Origin: Alteraquisediminimonas sediminicola
GTDB taxonomy: Bacteria > Pseudomonadota > Alphaproteobacteria > Sphingomonadales > Sphingomonadaceae
Assembly: GCF_019740335.1 (NCBI RefSeq)
Contig: NZ_JAHXZS010000004.1
Coordinates: 124,001 to 188,000 of the forward strand
Direction: 5' to 3'
Length of the DNA: 64,000 bases
Shown here: one piece after another, positions 50,289 through 60,430 of the stretch
Layout: each line of letters opens with the position of its first letter
How positions within the stretch are numbered: position 1 is the stretch's first letter
Position numbers and translations under genes: made by a program
Notes under the pieces: model-generated
Databases searched by the model: none
Told to the model about the DNA's origin: nothing
Seen by the model: the letters and a program-made list of their open reading frames with translations, nothing else

Positions 50289-53063
50289 CTATCCATGTGC
50301 GCCGAAATGATTGGCGATGGCGGTGCTGATCCGCAGGCAAAGCTGGTTGGCGCGCGCAATCGGGTCGATGAAATCGCGCTGGATTGCGGTATAGGCTTGC
50401 GCCTCGCCATCAGGATAATCGCCGGGTTCATCGACGTTGAAATCCTCGATTGATGGTGCGGATACCGGAAAGGCGCGGCGCAACAGAGTGACGGCCTCAT
50501 CGATCCTGAGCGTGAAGATCATTTCCAATATATCGTCGCGGCTGATGTCGTTGCTGCGTGAAAAGACCGGAATCTGCACCGCGCGCAGGAACATGTGCTG
50601 CATCAAGGCAAGGCGCAGTGCATGCAGGACGCCCAATGACCGCCGGGTTTCTTCCCGCGCCGGATCGGCGGGGATGATGTCCTTCAATCGGGCGAGCAGG
50701 CGATGCAATTTCAGCCCATCGACCCGCAGGCGCGAGGCCATGCGGCGGAACTGACCGGTGCGGTCATCGCTTTCCAATTGTTCCGCCAGTGCCAGACAGG
50801 GGCGCTGGAGATGGTTTTCGGTCCCGCGATACGGGCGGCTGGCCCAATAGGCCGAGTTGAACAATTCGCCATAAGCGGCGACCGTCTTGATGCTGGCGAG
50901 CGCATTGGCCGCGCCGATCATCCGCACCAATTGCCGTCCGCGTACCGACCGATCCAGCAGGGACGCGATGATCTCTTCATCCTCGCCTGCCGCCGTGCCG
51001 ATGCCGGAAATGACGTTCACCGGATAGCCGAGCTGCTGCAACACCGCATTATGTGGAATAGCGCGGATCTGCCGCAGGTTCATCTCGCGGTCGGCAGACA
51101 GATCGGACTGGCGGCGCGATTTGCGCGAGCCGGTTTCATTGAGCATGCCAAGGCCGAACGCGGTGATCGCGCGGGCATAGGTGCGCGACGCGAGATAATC
51201 GCGCTGGACCCGCCGAATGCCGCGATAGAAATCAAGGCTGAGATCGGTGCGGTCGTAAAAGGGATCGTCATCCGCCTCAATCGGCGCAAGCTGCACCTCG
51301 GCAATCCGGCTGAGCGTCGCCAGTGCCAGCGCCGGGGTGCGGAAAAACAGGAAGCCATCGCCGCCTTGGAAGCTGACTTCCAATTCCGTGTCGATTTCGG
51401 CCTGTTGAAATTCGCCGCGCGCCCAATGGCTCATCGGATAGGTCAGGCGATCCGCCATCGATGCCGGGTGCGCGCCACGGCCCATGGATTCGCCATGGGT
51501 GTTGAAAATGAGCGCGCGAACACCCTGCAACCCATGATCCGCCATCAACCGGGCCAATCGCCCTTGCAGCCGTTCAATCGCCAGCGCCGCCGGGATTTGC
51601 CCGACGAAGCGCCCGGCATCGGAAAAGCCGGTCTGGATCGATACGCGCCCGCGCTGGCGGGCATAGGCCTGATAGCTTGGTTCCCCCAACATCGCATCGA
51701 GGAAGCGCGCGCCATGTTCCATCGCGGTTTCGGTTTCGAACAAGGGCGACACATCGACGCGATGATCGACCCCGAATAATTTGGCGAAATAGAGTGCCGC
51801 CAACACGGTTTGCGGCTGTTCGCATTCGGCGATCAACATCCGGATCGGCGCATCCGCATCGACATGGCGGATGATCTGGGCAATGGCGAGGAACTGCCGG
51901 ACGGCGGTCGTGCTTTCAATCGCCAGCGCCGCGAAATTGCTGCGGAGCGGTTGCACCTCATCCAACAGGGTGCGTAGCCGTTGCAGCGCAGTGCCGGAGG
52001 AGAGGTCGAGGACATTGTCCTTGTCGATCCGCCGCCGGATCGCATTGTGCAATTGGGCGCTGTTCACCCGGAAATGAATCCAGCCCATGCCAAGGCCATC
52101 GGCCTCCATCGCGGCGGCCAAGGTCAACAGTTCGATGGCCTGTGGCGTGGCGGCATTGGCGGCATCCGCCCGCAATTCCGCGATGATGGGGCCAAGCGAC
52201 AGCAATTTGTCTGGATGGGGCGCGGTGAAGATATTGGCCGCAACGGACAAAGCGGCGGGGTCGTTCAAATCCGTTGCCAGCAATGCCGCCATGTCGCGGC
52301 TATATTTTGCGGCGCGGCCAAGGCGTTCGGCCAGATCGGCCAGCCCCGCCTGTGCGGCGCTGATCGCATAGCCCGCCAGCCGTTCGGCCTTTTCTTCCAG
52401 CCGGAATGAGATGCTCGTCGCCCAGCCGATGTCGGTGCGGCCATCCATGTCATAGCCGACCCATGTCGCCAGCCGGTATAAGATCGGCGTGACCTGCTGA
52501 TATTCATTGGGCCAGCGCTTGGCCGCAACATCCAATATGATGCGGTGCAATTGATCGCGGGCGGCAGCGGCGGCACGCATCGCGGCGATGGCCTGTGCAT
52601 GTTCGCCATTGAGGGTGATCGGTTCCTTGCCACCGGGCAGGGTGCAGATGGCGGGGGTGACCGAACCGCTGCTGGCCGCGCCCGCAATGGCTTGGCTTTC
52701 GTTGCCGCTCAACAAAAAGGTCGGGTGGCCGGTGAAAACACTGTGCAGCAAGGGCCGCGACCAGCGCGCGCAATAGGCGTTGAAATCGCCCGATGCCGCG
52801 ACCTGTTCAGCCAAGGCGCGAAAGGCGCGCAAATTGGTGGCGGGATCAACCGGGGCGATCAGGCGATGGAGGCGGGACGCGCGGCTTTGCAGGGCTTCGC
52901 ATTCCAGCCCGGAGATGATCTGATCGAGATCGTCGAGCGAATATGTCCCCTGTTCAAGGTCGCGCGAAATATCGATACCGAGCTGGAACACCGGGTTGAA
53001 CAACGGCGTCTGCGCGGTCAGCGCATGGAGTTCGTTGAGACGATCCCGGAAGCGTTCGGTCAT
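50289..53063 (-). CDS. phosphoenolpyruvate-carboxylase-like protein with altered active site
   Basis: 924 residues, close to normal for PEPC. The fold-level motifs remain: 'FTGHPT' with His113 (H138 region of E. coli), 'ATWVGYDMDGRTD' and 'LRQIRAIPHNAVLQQLGYP'. Several catalytic positions differ. FTAHPTE has become FTGHPTF, the 'GYSDSxKDxG' signature reads GFSDAGRFVG (479-488; Arg485 for the lysine), and the 'FHGRGGxxGRGGxP' loop is 'FNTHGESMGRGAHP' (residues 520-533), keeping only the second Arg. Activity as an ordinary PEPC is therefore doubtful. ATG 53063 overlaps the eda stop by four bases; it is the last gene of the Entner-Doudoroff operon. Confidence 0.85.
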   Translation of the reverse strand: MTERFRDRLNELHALTAQTPLFNPVFQLGIDISRDLEQGTYSLDDLDQIISGLECEALQSRASRLHRLIAPVDPATNLRAFRALAEQVAASGDFNAYCARWSRPLLHSVFTGHPTFLLSGNESQAIAGAASSGSVTPAICTLPGGKEPITLNGEHAQAIAAMRAAAAARDQLHRIILDVAAKRWPNEYQQVTPILYRLATWVGYDMDGRTDIGWATSISFRLEEKAERLAGYAISAAQAGLADLAERLGRAAKYSRDMAALLATDLNDPAALSVAANIFTAPHPDKLLSLGPIIAELRADAANAATPQAIELLTLAAAMEADGLGMGWIHFRVNSAQLHNAIRRRIDKDNVLDLSSGTALQRLRTLLDEVQPLRSNFAALAIESTTAVRQFLAIAQIIRHVDADAPIRMLIAECEQPQTVLAALYFAKLFGVDHRVDVSPLFETETAMEHGARFLDAMLGEPSYQAYARQRGRVSIQTGFSDAGRFVGQIPAALAIERLQGRLARLMADHGLQGVRALIFNTHGESMGRGAHPASMADRLTYPMSHWARGEFQQAEIDTELEVSFQGGDGFLFFRTPALALATLSRIAEVQLAPIEADDDPFYDRTDLSLDFYRGIRRVQRDYLASRTYARAITAFGLGMLNETGSRKSRRQSDLSADREMNLRQIRAIPHNAVLQQLGYPVNVISGIGTAAGEDEEIIASLLDRSVRGRQLVRMIGAANALASIKTVAAYGELFNSAYWASRPYRGTENHLQRPCLALAEQLESDDRTGQFRRMASRLRVDGLKLHRLLARLKDIIPADPAREETRRSLGVLHALRLALMQHMFLRAVQIPVFSRSNDISRDDILEMIFTLRIDEAVTLLRRAFPVSAPSIEDFNVDEPGDYPDGEAQAYTAIQRDFIDPIARANQLCLRISTAIANHFGAHG

Positions 53064-53674
53064 GCGGCCAACTCCTTGGCGGCGCGGGCGGCGGCCTCGA
53101 TTTCGGATGCGACCGGCACGCCCTTGGGGACGAGCCAGCTCCCGCCGACGCACAATACTTGTTCAATCGCGAGCCAATCCGGCGCGGTGGTCTGTGTAAT
53201 CCCCCCGGTCGGACAGAATTTCGCCTGACCAAAGGGGCCGCCCAATGCCTTCAGCGCCGGAATGCCACCGGACGTTGCCGCCGGGAAGAATTTGAAATGG
53301 GTCAGGCCCAGATCCAGCCCGCGCATGATGTCGCTGGCATTGGCCGTGCCGGGGAGGAACGGAATACCGCTCGCGACCGCCGCCTTGCCCAAGGACTCGG
53401 TCAGCCCCGGCGAAACGATGAATTCGGCCCCGGCATCTAGGCTGACGCGCAAATCCGCCTCGTTCAACACGGTCCCTGCGCCGACAATCGCGCCTTCGAC
53501 CTTTTTCATCTCGCGGATCACCTCCAGCGCCGCCGCCGTGCGCAAAGTTACCTCCAGCACCCGCAGCCCACCCTTGACCAGCGCCTGCGCGATGGGCTGG
53601 GCATAAGCCGCATCCTCGATCACGAGTACCGGGATGACGGGGGCGGTCCGCATGATCTGTTCGATCTTGGTCAT
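53060..53674 (-). CDS. eda: 2-keto-3-deoxy-6-phosphogluconate aldolase
   Basis: 204 residues. The Schiff-base lysine is in 'LTHFKFFPAATSGG', the general base Glu in 'LRVLEVTLRT', and the phosphate site 'FCPTGGI'. It cleaves KDPG to pyruvate and glyceraldehyde-3-phosphate, the last step of the Entner-Doudoroff pathway. It overlaps glk by four bases upstream and the PEPC-like gene by four downstream. Confidence 0.97.
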   Translation of the reverse strand: MTKIEQIMRTAPVIPVLVIEDAAYAQPIAQALVKGGLRVLEVTLRTAAALEVIREMKKVEGAIVGAGTVLNEADLRVSLDAGAEFIVSPGLTESLGKAAVASGIPFLPGTANASDIMRGLDLGLTHFKFFPAATSGGIPALKALGGPFGQAKFCPTGGITQTTAPDWLAIEQVLCVGGSWLVPKGVPVASEIEAAARAAKELAA

Positions 53675-54651
53675 GCTGTATGTTCCTTGGCAAAGGCCGC
53701 AGCGGCACCAAATAGGCCGGGCTGGGCATGGGTGATGAGTTTGACCGGGATTGATGCCATCATCGCATCGAACCGGCCCTTGGCGCGGAAGCGGTCGGCA
53801 AAGCCGGAACGCAGCAGCACGTCCTTGATGCGAAGCCCAAGTCCGCCCGCGATCACGACGCTATTGCCACCTTGGACCAACGCAATATCCCCGGCGATGC
53901 TGCCGAGCGACATGCAAAAACGATCGATCGCGGCGGTGGCGAGGCTATCTGCGCCCTCCAGCCCGAGCGTCCATGTCTGGCGGTCGTCCAATTGTTGAAT
54001 GGCGCGGCCTTCAATCCCCGCCAGCGCCTCGTAAATCTCGACAAGGCCGGGGCCGGATACGACCCGTTCCACCGACACGCGACGATAACGCTGGCGCAAC
54101 CGCGCCAAAATCGCATCCTCAATGCTATCGAGCGGGGCGAAATCAATATGCCCGCCCTCGGTCGCCTGCACATGATAGCCGGTGGCTTGATGCAGCACAT
54201 GGGCGACACCAAGGCCGGTGCCGGGGCCGATGATGCTGGTCACGCCATCGCGCGGCCATATGTTTTGCGGGCCGCAGAGATGGACAAAATGTTCATCCCC
54301 GGCTTGGGCAACTGCATGGCCGACCGCCTCGAAATCATTGATCAGGACATGCGCATCGACACCCAGTTTTTCATTGATCATCGCCGGGCGGATGATCCAC
54401 GGATTATTGGTGAGTTTCAGCACATCGCCCCGGATCGGGCAGGCAATTGCAATCGCCGCCGCACGGGGCAGTGCGCTGCCGATCTGCCGCCCGAATTCTT
54501 CCCATGCGGTTTGCAGGCTGGCATGTTCGGCGGTCTTGAGCGTCACGGCCTCGCCCAAGGCGACGACCTTGCCGTCCACAGCTTCGGCCAACGCAAAGCG
54601 CGCGTGCGTGCCGCCAATATCGACCGCGACAAGCTGGGTAGCGCGCGCCAT
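53671..54651 (-). CDS. glk: glucokinase
   Basis: 326 residues of the bacterial Glk type. The ATP phosphate loop is 'AVDIGGTHARFALAE', the sugar site includes 'INDFEAVGHA' (catalytic Asp), 'IGPGTGLGVAHV' and 'ATEGGHIDFAPLD'. It phosphorylates intracellular glucose at C6 with ATP, supplying Zwf. The ATG at 54651 shares one base with the edd stop (TAATG), and the stop overlaps eda. It fits with the FucP-type permease about 4 kb away as an import-and-phosphorylate route in the absence of a visible phosphotransferase system. Confidence 0.96.
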   Translation of the reverse strand: MARATQLVAVDIGGTHARFALAEAVDGKVVALGEAVTLKTAEHASLQTAWEEFGRQIGSALPRAAAIAIACPIRGDVLKLTNNPWIIRPAMINEKLGVDAHVLINDFEAVGHAVAQAGDEHFVHLCGPQNIWPRDGVTSIIGPGTGLGVAHVLHQATGYHVQATEGGHIDFAPLDSIEDAILARLRQRYRRVSVERVVSGPGLVEIYEALAGIEGRAIQQLDDRQTWTLGLEGADSLATAAIDRFCMSLGSIAGDIALVQGGNSVVIAGGLGLRIKDVLLRSGFADRFRAKGRFDAMMASIPVKLITHAQPGLFGAAAAFAKEHTA

Positions 54652-56471
54652 TACAGCCCCGCCGCCGCCAGCATCGCCGATGCGCCGCGTTCGGCTCCAT
54701 CGGCGCCATGGCGCATCATTGCGAACAATTCCCGGCCCGTGCCATCGGGCAGCACCGGCGCTTCTGCCGGTTGCCGTGCGGCCAAAGTCGCCGCATCCAC
54801 CAATAGTTCGAGAATGCCATCATGGCCGCACAGGCGGATCATGTCGCCATCGCACACGAGGCTGAGCGGCCCGCCGCCCAGCGCTTCCGGCGTGCAATGG
54901 ATCGCGGCAGGCACCTTGCCCGATGCGCCCGACATACGGCCATCGGTGACGAGCGCGACCTTGAAGCCCTTGTCCTGCAATACGCCCAAGGGCGGGGTGA
55001 GTTTATGCAATTCCGGCATGCCATTGGCGCGCGGCCCTTGGAAGCGCACGACGACGATCACATCATGGGTGAACTCGCCCGCCTTAAACGCGGCCTGCAC
55101 CGCTTCCTGACTGTCGAATACCCGTGCGGGGGCGGTGATCTGCCAGCGTTCCTTATCGACCGCGCTGGTCTTGAACGTTGCACGCCCAAGATTGCCGGTG
55201 ACGAGCCGCATCCCGCCATCGGGCAGAAATGGCGTGGCGGGCGGGCGGAGCATCGAGTCGTCAAGGCTGTGCGCCGGGGCGTCCTGCCAGATCAGCTCTT
55301 CGCCCTCCAGCCGGGGTTCGCGGCCATAATCCGTCAGGTCATTGCCGCCGACGGTCATGATGTCTGGATGGAGCAAGCCCGCATCGATCAGTTCGCGGAT
55401 GACAAAACCCATGCCGCCCGCCGCGTGGAAATGGTTCACATCGCCCGATCCATTGGGATAGACGCGGGCGATCAGCGGGACGGCAGCAGAGAGTTCGTCC
55501 AGATCCTGCCAGTCGATCTGCACCCCTGCGGCGCGCGCAATCGCGGGCAAATGGATCGCGTGATTGGTCGACCCACCGGTCGCGAGCAGGCCGATGCAGG
55601 CGTTGATGATCGCCTTTTCATCGACGCAATGGCCAAGCGGTCGCCAGTCATCGCCGCGCTTGCCAATGGCGGTGAGGCGATGGACGGCGGCGCGGGTGAG
55701 TTCGGTCCGCAGCTTGGTGCCGGGATTGATGAACGCGGCGCCCGGCATATGCAGGCCCATCATTTCCATCATCATCTGATTGGAATTGGCGGTGCCGAAA
55801 AAGGTGCAGGTGCCAGCCCCATGATAAGAGGCGGATTCAGCCTCCAGCAATTCCTCGCGCCCCACCTTGCCTTCGGCATAAAGCTGGCGGACGCGCTGTT
55901 TTTCCTTATTGGCAAGGCCGGAGGGCATCGGGCCAGCGGGGATCAGGATCGTCGGCAAATGGCCGAAACGCAATGCGCCGATCAACAGGCCCGGCACGAT
56001 CTTGTCGCAAATGCCGAGCAATGCCGCGCCCTCGAACATGCCGTGCGACAAGGCGATGGCCGTCCCCATGGCGATATTATCGCGGCTGAACAGCGATAAT
56101 TCCATGCCGTCCTGCCCCTGCGTCACGCCATCGCACATCGCCGGAACACCGCCCGCGACTTGCGCGGTCGCGCCGACTTCGCGGGCGAACATCTTCATCG
56201 CTTCCGGGTAACGGGCATAGGGCTGATGCGCGGACAGCATGTCATTATACGCGGTGACGATGCCGATGTTCATCGCATGGCCATCGCGGATCAGCGCCTT
56301 GTCCTCGCCACTCGCGGCAAAGCCATGGGCAAGATTGGCGCAACCAAGGCCCGAACGATGGACGCCTTTTTCCGATTGCACCGCGATCATATCGAGATAG
56401 CGGCGGCGGCTGGCCTTGCTCTTTTCGATCACGCGGTCGGTAACGCGGGCGATTGCGGGGTGAAGGGTCAT
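54651..56471 (-). CDS. edd: 6-phosphogluconate dehydratase
   Basis: 606 residues, IlvD/Edd family. Three cysteines that hold the iron-sulfur cluster are expected in '[17 protein letters not shown]', '[10 protein letters not shown]' and '[14 protein letters not shown]', and all are present. '[16 protein letters not shown]' is the C-terminal signature. It dehydrates 6-phosphogluconate to KDPG. The ATG at 56471 shares a base with the pgl stop. Its [4Fe-4S] cluster makes this step oxidation-sensitive. Confidence 0.97.
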   Translation of the reverse strand: MTLHPAIARVTDRVIEKSKASRRRYLDMIAVQSEKGVHRSGLGCANLAHGFAASGEDKALIRDGHAMNIGIVTAYNDMLSAHQPYARYPEAMKMFAREVGATAQVAGGVPAMCDGVTQGQDGMELSLFSRDNIAMGTAIALSHGMFEGAALLGICDKIVPGLLIGALRFGHLPTILIPAGPMPSGLANKEKQRVRQLYAEGKVGREELLEAESASYHGAGTCTFFGTANSNQMMMEMMGLHMPGAAFINPGTKLRTELTRAAVHRLTAIGKRGDDWRPLGHCVDEKAIINACIGLLATGGSTNHAIHLPAIARAAGVQIDWQDLDELSAAVPLIARVYPNGSGDVNHFHAAGGMGFVIRELIDAGLLHPDIMTVGGNDLTDYGREPRLEGEELIWQDAPAHSLDDSMLRPPATPFLPDGGMRLVTGNLGRATFKTSAVDKERWQITAPARVFDSQEAVQAAFKAGEFTHDVIVVVRFQGPRANGMPELHKLTPPLGVLQDKGFKVALVTDGRMSGASGKVPAAIHCTPEALGGGPLSLVCDGDMIRLCGHDGILELLVDAATLAARQPAEAPVLPDGTGRELFAMMRHGADGAERGASAMLAAAGL

Positions 56472-57166
56472 CACAGGCACCAATGCACAATAAGGGGTTG
56501 TTCAAGACCAGCCAGCACACGACCGATGGGCAGGGCCGATGCGGCACCCTCCGCCAAGGCGCGTTCGAGCAATATACGCTTTTCCGCGCCGCTAATCACG
56601 ACCCGAATGGCATGGGATGCGGCAATGGCCGAGCGAGTCAGTGTCACCCGCGCGACCGGGGCTTCTGGTGGCAACGGGTCCGGCATGACGCCCATCACAC
56701 GGCGGTCAGCGGGCGCATGCAATAAGGCCTCAAGATCGGGACCGGCAAAGATCGACGCGGTATGGCCGTCATTGCCCATGCCGAGCCAGACGAGATCGAG
56801 CGGCCAATCAAGCGTGGCGAGCAGCGCATCGGCCCGGTCACCCGCCAGCCGATATTCTTCAATCACCGGGGTCAGTGATATTATCTTGGCCGGGGTCGGT
56901 TGAAATGCGGTGCGCAGCATCGCGACATTGGACAGCGGGCTCTCCTCCTCCACCAGCCGATCATCGCCGGGGATGATCGTGACCTTCGCCCAATCGAGCG
57001 GCAATTGCGCCAACAACGCGATCACCGCGATCGGGGTCTTGCCGCCGGGCAGCGCAATCGCGGCGTGGCCTTGGCGGGCAAGCGCGTCCGCAATCACCCC
57101 GGCCACGTCGTTGCTCACGGCCTTGGCCATCGCATCGGCATCATCATGGATGCGCCATTCAATCAT
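56471..57166 (-). CDS. pgl: 6-phosphogluconolactonase (DevB type)
   Basis: 231 residues. Family motifs: '[16 protein letters not shown]', '[19 protein letters not shown]' and '[19 protein letters not shown]' (phosphate and catalytic His region). It hydrolyses the lactone made by Zwf. It overlaps the zwf 3' end by eight bases and the edd start by one, so the operon is fully coupled. Confidence 0.95.
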   Translation of the reverse strand: MIEWRIHDDADAMAKAVSNDVAGVIADALARQGHAAIALPGGKTPIAVIALLAQLPLDWAKVTIIPGDDRLVEEESPLSNVAMLRTAFQPTPAKIISLTPVIEEYRLAGDRADALLATLDWPLDLVWLGMGNDGHTASIFAGPDLEALLHAPADRRVMGVMPDPLPPEAPVARVTLTRSAIAASHAIRVVISGAEKRILLERALAEGAASALPIGRVLAGLEQPLIVHWCL

Positions 57167-58598
57167 GCCAGCTCACCCCATGGCGTTCGGCCAGCGCGAC
57201 CGCCGCCGAGGGTCCCCAACTGCCCGCCGTATAGGGCTTGGGCGTCAGGCCATGTTCGGCCCAGCCCGCGCGGATTGCATCGACCCAATCCCATTGGGCT
57301 TCGACCTCATCGCGCCGTACGAATAGGGTCTGGTCGCCCTCGATCAAATCGAGCAGGAGGCGTTCATAAGCGATCCGTTTGACTGCAGCGGCAAAGGCAT
57401 TGGGCATGTTGATGTCGAGCGGCACTTCACGCAGGCGGATGCCGCCGCGATCCAGCCCCGGCACCTTGGCCATGACCGTGAGGCCGATATTTTCATCCGG
57501 CTGAATGCCGATGATCAGCCGGTTGGGGCTAGTCTTTGCCCCTTCCGCCGCAAAGATCGAATGGGGGACGGGGTTGAACTGAATGATGATTTCGGTCGTG
57601 CGCTCCGGCAGGCGCTTGCCCGTCCGCAGGAAGAACGGCACGCCCTTCCACCGCCAATTATCGATATGCGCCTTGATCGCGACAAAGGTTTCGGTGTCGG
57701 ATGGGTGGCCCAATTCCTGATCATAGCCCGGCACCGCCACGCCATCGATCGCGCCTGCGCGATATTGGCCGGTGACGCTATCGCCGCTGCCCAAGGGCCG
57801 CAGCGAGCGCAGCACCTTGACCTTTTCATCGCGCACGGCGGTGGCGTTGAACTTGGCCGGTGGCTCCATCGCCACCAAGGCCAGCAACTGGAGCATATGG
57901 TTCTGCACCATATCGCGCAGCGCGCCCGCCTGATCGTAAAAACCGACCCGGCCTTCCAGCCCCACCGTTTCGGCGACGGTGATCTGGACATGGTTGATAT
58001 GAGTGCTGTTCCACAAGGGTTCGAACAGGACATTAGCGAAACGCAGCGCCAGCAAATTCTGCACCGTTTCCTTGCCGAGATAATGATCGATGCGGAAGGT
58101 GCGGCTTTCCGGAAAGACGCTGGCGACCGCATCGTTGATCAGGCGGCTGGTGGCCAAATCGCTGCCCAGCGGCTTTTCCAGGCCGATCCGGCATTTATCG
58201 CCCGCAAGCCCCGCCTGATGCAATCCGGCGATGGTTGTTTCAAACAAGGATGGCGCGGTGGAGAGGAAGATCGCCAGCCCGTCCGTGATCGGCCCGACCT
58301 TTTCCGCGAGCACGCCGAAGCCATCCGAGGATGACGCATCCAAAGTCTGATAACGCAACCGGTCGAGAAATGCCGGGACTGCAGCCTTGCGATCTTCGGG
58401 CAGAAAGCGCGCCAGCGCCTCTGCCGCGAACGCGCGATACCCCGCATCGTCCAGTTCCGACCGCGCCGTGCCGATAATGACCAGATCCTGATGCACCAGC
58501 CCATCGGCGTGGAGCGCGCATAAGGACGGCAGCAGCATCCGCTGCGCCAGATCGCCGGTCGCCCCGAACAACAATAGCTTGTCAGCGATGAAATTCAT
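57159..58598 (-). CDS. zwf: glucose-6-phosphate 1-dehydrogenase
   Basis: 479 residues. The nucleotide-binding start is 'LLLFGATGDLAQRMLLPSL'. The active-site segment is 'FRIDHYLGKETVQNLLALRFAN' (His and Lys in DHYLGK), with the substrate-binding 'GLEKPLGSD' upstream. It oxidises glucose-6-phosphate with NAD(P)+ and commits sugar to the Entner-Doudoroff route. ATG 58598 begins the family-like sequence MNFIADKLLLFG after a purine-rich ribosome site. It lies 61 bases after the halogenase-like gene and heads the coupled zwf-pgl-edd-glk-eda stretch. Confidence 0.97.
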   Translation of the reverse strand: MNFIADKLLLFGATGDLAQRMLLPSLCALHADGLVHQDLVIIGTARSELDDAGYRAFAAEALARFLPEDRKAAVPAFLDRLRYQTLDASSSDGFGVLAEKVGPITDGLAIFLSTAPSLFETTIAGLHQAGLAGDKCRIGLEKPLGSDLATSRLINDAVASVFPESRTFRIDHYLGKETVQNLLALRFANVLFEPLWNSTHINHVQITVAETVGLEGRVGFYDQAGALRDMVQNHMLQLLALVAMEPPAKFNATAVRDEKVKVLRSLRPLGSGDSVTGQYRAGAIDGVAVPGYDQELGHPSDTETFVAIKAHIDNWRWKGVPFFLRTGKRLPERTTEIIIQFNPVPHSIFAAEGAKTSPNRLIIGIQPDENIGLTVMAKVPGLDRGGIRLREVPLDINMPNAFAAAVKRIAYERLLLDLIEGDQTLFVRRDEVEAQWDWVDAIRAGWAEHGLTPKPYTAGSWGPSAAVALAERHGVSWHD

Positions 58599-58659
58599 GA
58601 ACTCTGGCTCCTTGGCGGATGGTTGTCGCCATGATTGATCATGGGGTGCGGCGCGTGCA

Positions 58660-60165
58660 TCACGCGCCCGCCTTGCAATGGCGGTCGATATAGTCGCGGT
58701 GTGACGGCAGCATGTCCGCCGATTGCGCCAAGGCGCGCTGCAATTTGCCCAGCCATTCGCGGCCATCCAATGTGCGATGGTCCATCAATGGATCGGTGCG
58801 TTCCGGCATATTGCCCTGTCCGATATGGACAGCGAGCCAGCTCGGTGCACCGAACAGATCCATTTCATGGGCGAGCAACCGTCCATAGCGGCGGAAATGA
58901 TCGATCTTCCAGCGCAGCGTATCGGGAATGTCCATCGCCGCGCAATAACGCCACAGCGGGCTATCGTCCCGGCTGGTCAGTTTATAATGGAGGATGATGA
59001 AATCGCGGATGCGTTCAAATTCATTGATCGCGATGCGGTTATATTCATCAATGATAAGCGGATCGAAATCGCGGGTTGGGAAGAGCGCCAGCAATTTGGC
59101 GATGCCCGCCTGAATCAGATGGATGCTGGTCGATTCCAGTGGTTCCATAAATCCGCTGGACAGGCCGATGGCGATCACATTCTTGTGCCAGAACAGGTTC
59201 CGCCGCCCGGTGGTGAAGCGCAACGGGCGCGGGTCGCCCAAGGCCTCCCCATCAAGGTTCGCCATCAAGGTCGCGGTCGCCTCATCATCGCTGATGAACT
59301 GGCTGGAATAGACATAGCCATTGCCGGTGCGGTGCTGCAACGGGATGCGCCATTGCCACCCGGCCTCGCGCGCGGTCGAGCGGGTATAAGGGGTGAAATC
59401 CGGGGAGGAGGCGCACGGCACCGCCATCGCGCGATCGCACGGCAGCCAATGGGTCCAATCCTGATAGCCGGTGTGGAGCGCCTGTTCGATCAACAGCCCG
59501 CGAAAGCCGGAGCAATCGATAAACAGATCGGCCTCCAATCGCTGGCCATCCTCCATCACGACATGGTCGATAAAACCCGTTTCGGCATTGAGACCCGTCC
59601 CGGCGATCTGGCCTTCCACCCGGATAACGCCGCGCTGTTCCGAATAGCCCCGCAAATAGCGCGCATATAAACCGGCATCGAAATGATAGGCATATTCATA
59701 GGTCGATAGCACATTGCGCGGATCATTGACCGGCGGGGCGAAACGCCCCTTGCTCGCTGCCGCCCATGCCATGCAGAGGTCATCAAGCTTCGGCGCATCG
59801 CCCTCGGCCTGCGCCTTCAGCCAATGCTGATGGACCGGCAACAGATCGAAATTGCGGCCATAGCTGCCAAAGGGGTGGAAATAGCGATGGTCCTTTTTGC
59901 CCCAATTGACGAACTCGATGCCGAGTTTGAATGAGCCTTGGGTGGCGCGGAGAAAGTCGTTTTCTTTGATGCCGAGCGTCTCGTTGAACATGCGGATCGG
60001 CGGGATCGTCGCCTCGCCCACGCCGACGGTGCCGATCTGTTCGGATTCGATCAGGGTGATGCGACAGCCCGATTGGAGCGAATTGCCGAGCGCCGCCGCC
60101 GTCATCCAGCCCGCAGTGCCGCCGCCGACAATGATGATGGAACGGATCGCGCGATCATTGTCCAT
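58660..60165 (-). CDS. flavin-dependent tryptophan-halogenase-like protein
   Basis: 501 residues. The FAD motif '[14 protein letters not shown]' is at the N-terminus. The lysine expected to form the haloamine is in '[10 protein letters not shown]', and the conserved Glu in '[14 protein letters not shown]'. The family motif W-x-W-x-I-P appears as '[11 protein letters not shown]'. Members near TonB receptors in sphingomonads and Caulobacter are usually of unknown substrate; halogenation of free tryptophan is not established for them. AGGAG lies about 11 bases before the ATG at 60165. A LacI-type palindrome lies 220 bases upstream. It may be co-transcribed with zwf. Confidence 0.88.
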   Translation of the reverse strand: MDNDRAIRSIIIVGGGTAGWMTAAALGNSLQSGCRITLIESEQIGTVGVGEATIPPIRMFNETLGIKENDFLRATQGSFKLGIEFVNWGKKDHRYFHPFGSYGRNFDLLPVHQHWLKAQAEGDAPKLDDLCMAWAAASKGRFAPPVNDPRNVLSTYEYAYHFDAGLYARYLRGYSEQRGVIRVEGQIAGTGLNAETGFIDHVVMEDGQRLEADLFIDCSGFRGLLIEQALHTGYQDWTHWLPCDRAMAVPCASSPDFTPYTRSTAREAGWQWRIPLQHRTGNGYVYSSQFISDDEATATLMANLDGEALGDPRPLRFTTGRRNLFWHKNVIAIGLSSGFMEPLESTSIHLIQAGIAKLLALFPTRDFDPLIIDEYNRIAINEFERIRDFIILHYKLTSRDDSPLWRYCAAMDIPDTLRWKIDHFRRYGRLLAHEMDLFGAPSWLAVHIGQGNMPERTDPLMDHRTLDGREWLGKLQRALAQSADMLPSHRDYIDRHCKAGA

Positions 60166-60384
60166 CGGGGTTCTATCTCCTGTGCCTGATGTTTTTCGAT
60201 ACTGACCGAATATGCCGCAATTGCACGAAAAATCTGGGGGCAGGCGGCAGGTTGCACTACCAGCCATGCCCCCGTAGTTTTCCGAACGGGCCGCGCATCC
60301 ATGTGGGGGGAATGTGCGGTTGCGACCATTCAGGAGTGAAGAAAACTCAATATGCTTCGTTGTTGCCCCATTCAAAGCAAATTT

Positions 60385-60410
60385 TGCAATCGATTGCAAT
60401 CGATTTCTGC
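60385..60410 (-). promoter_or_regulatory. LacI-family-type operator upstream of the halogenase-zwf genes
   Basis: TTGCAATCGATTGCAA (60385-60400) is a perfect 16-base palindrome with the central CG and TTGCAA arms expected for LacI/GalR-family repressors. A second half-copy, GCAATCGATT, overlaps it up to about 60406. It lies between the 2OG-oxygenase stop and the halogenase gene. No LacI-family gene is in the window. Confidence 0.65.
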
Positions 60411-60430
60411 ACAGATACGCAAATGGGGCG

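Noticed and set aside
50703-51779. Plus-strand frame of 358 codons opposite the PEPC-like gene
   Set aside because: Shadow frame; the minus strand has clear PEPC-family motifs and operon overlaps.
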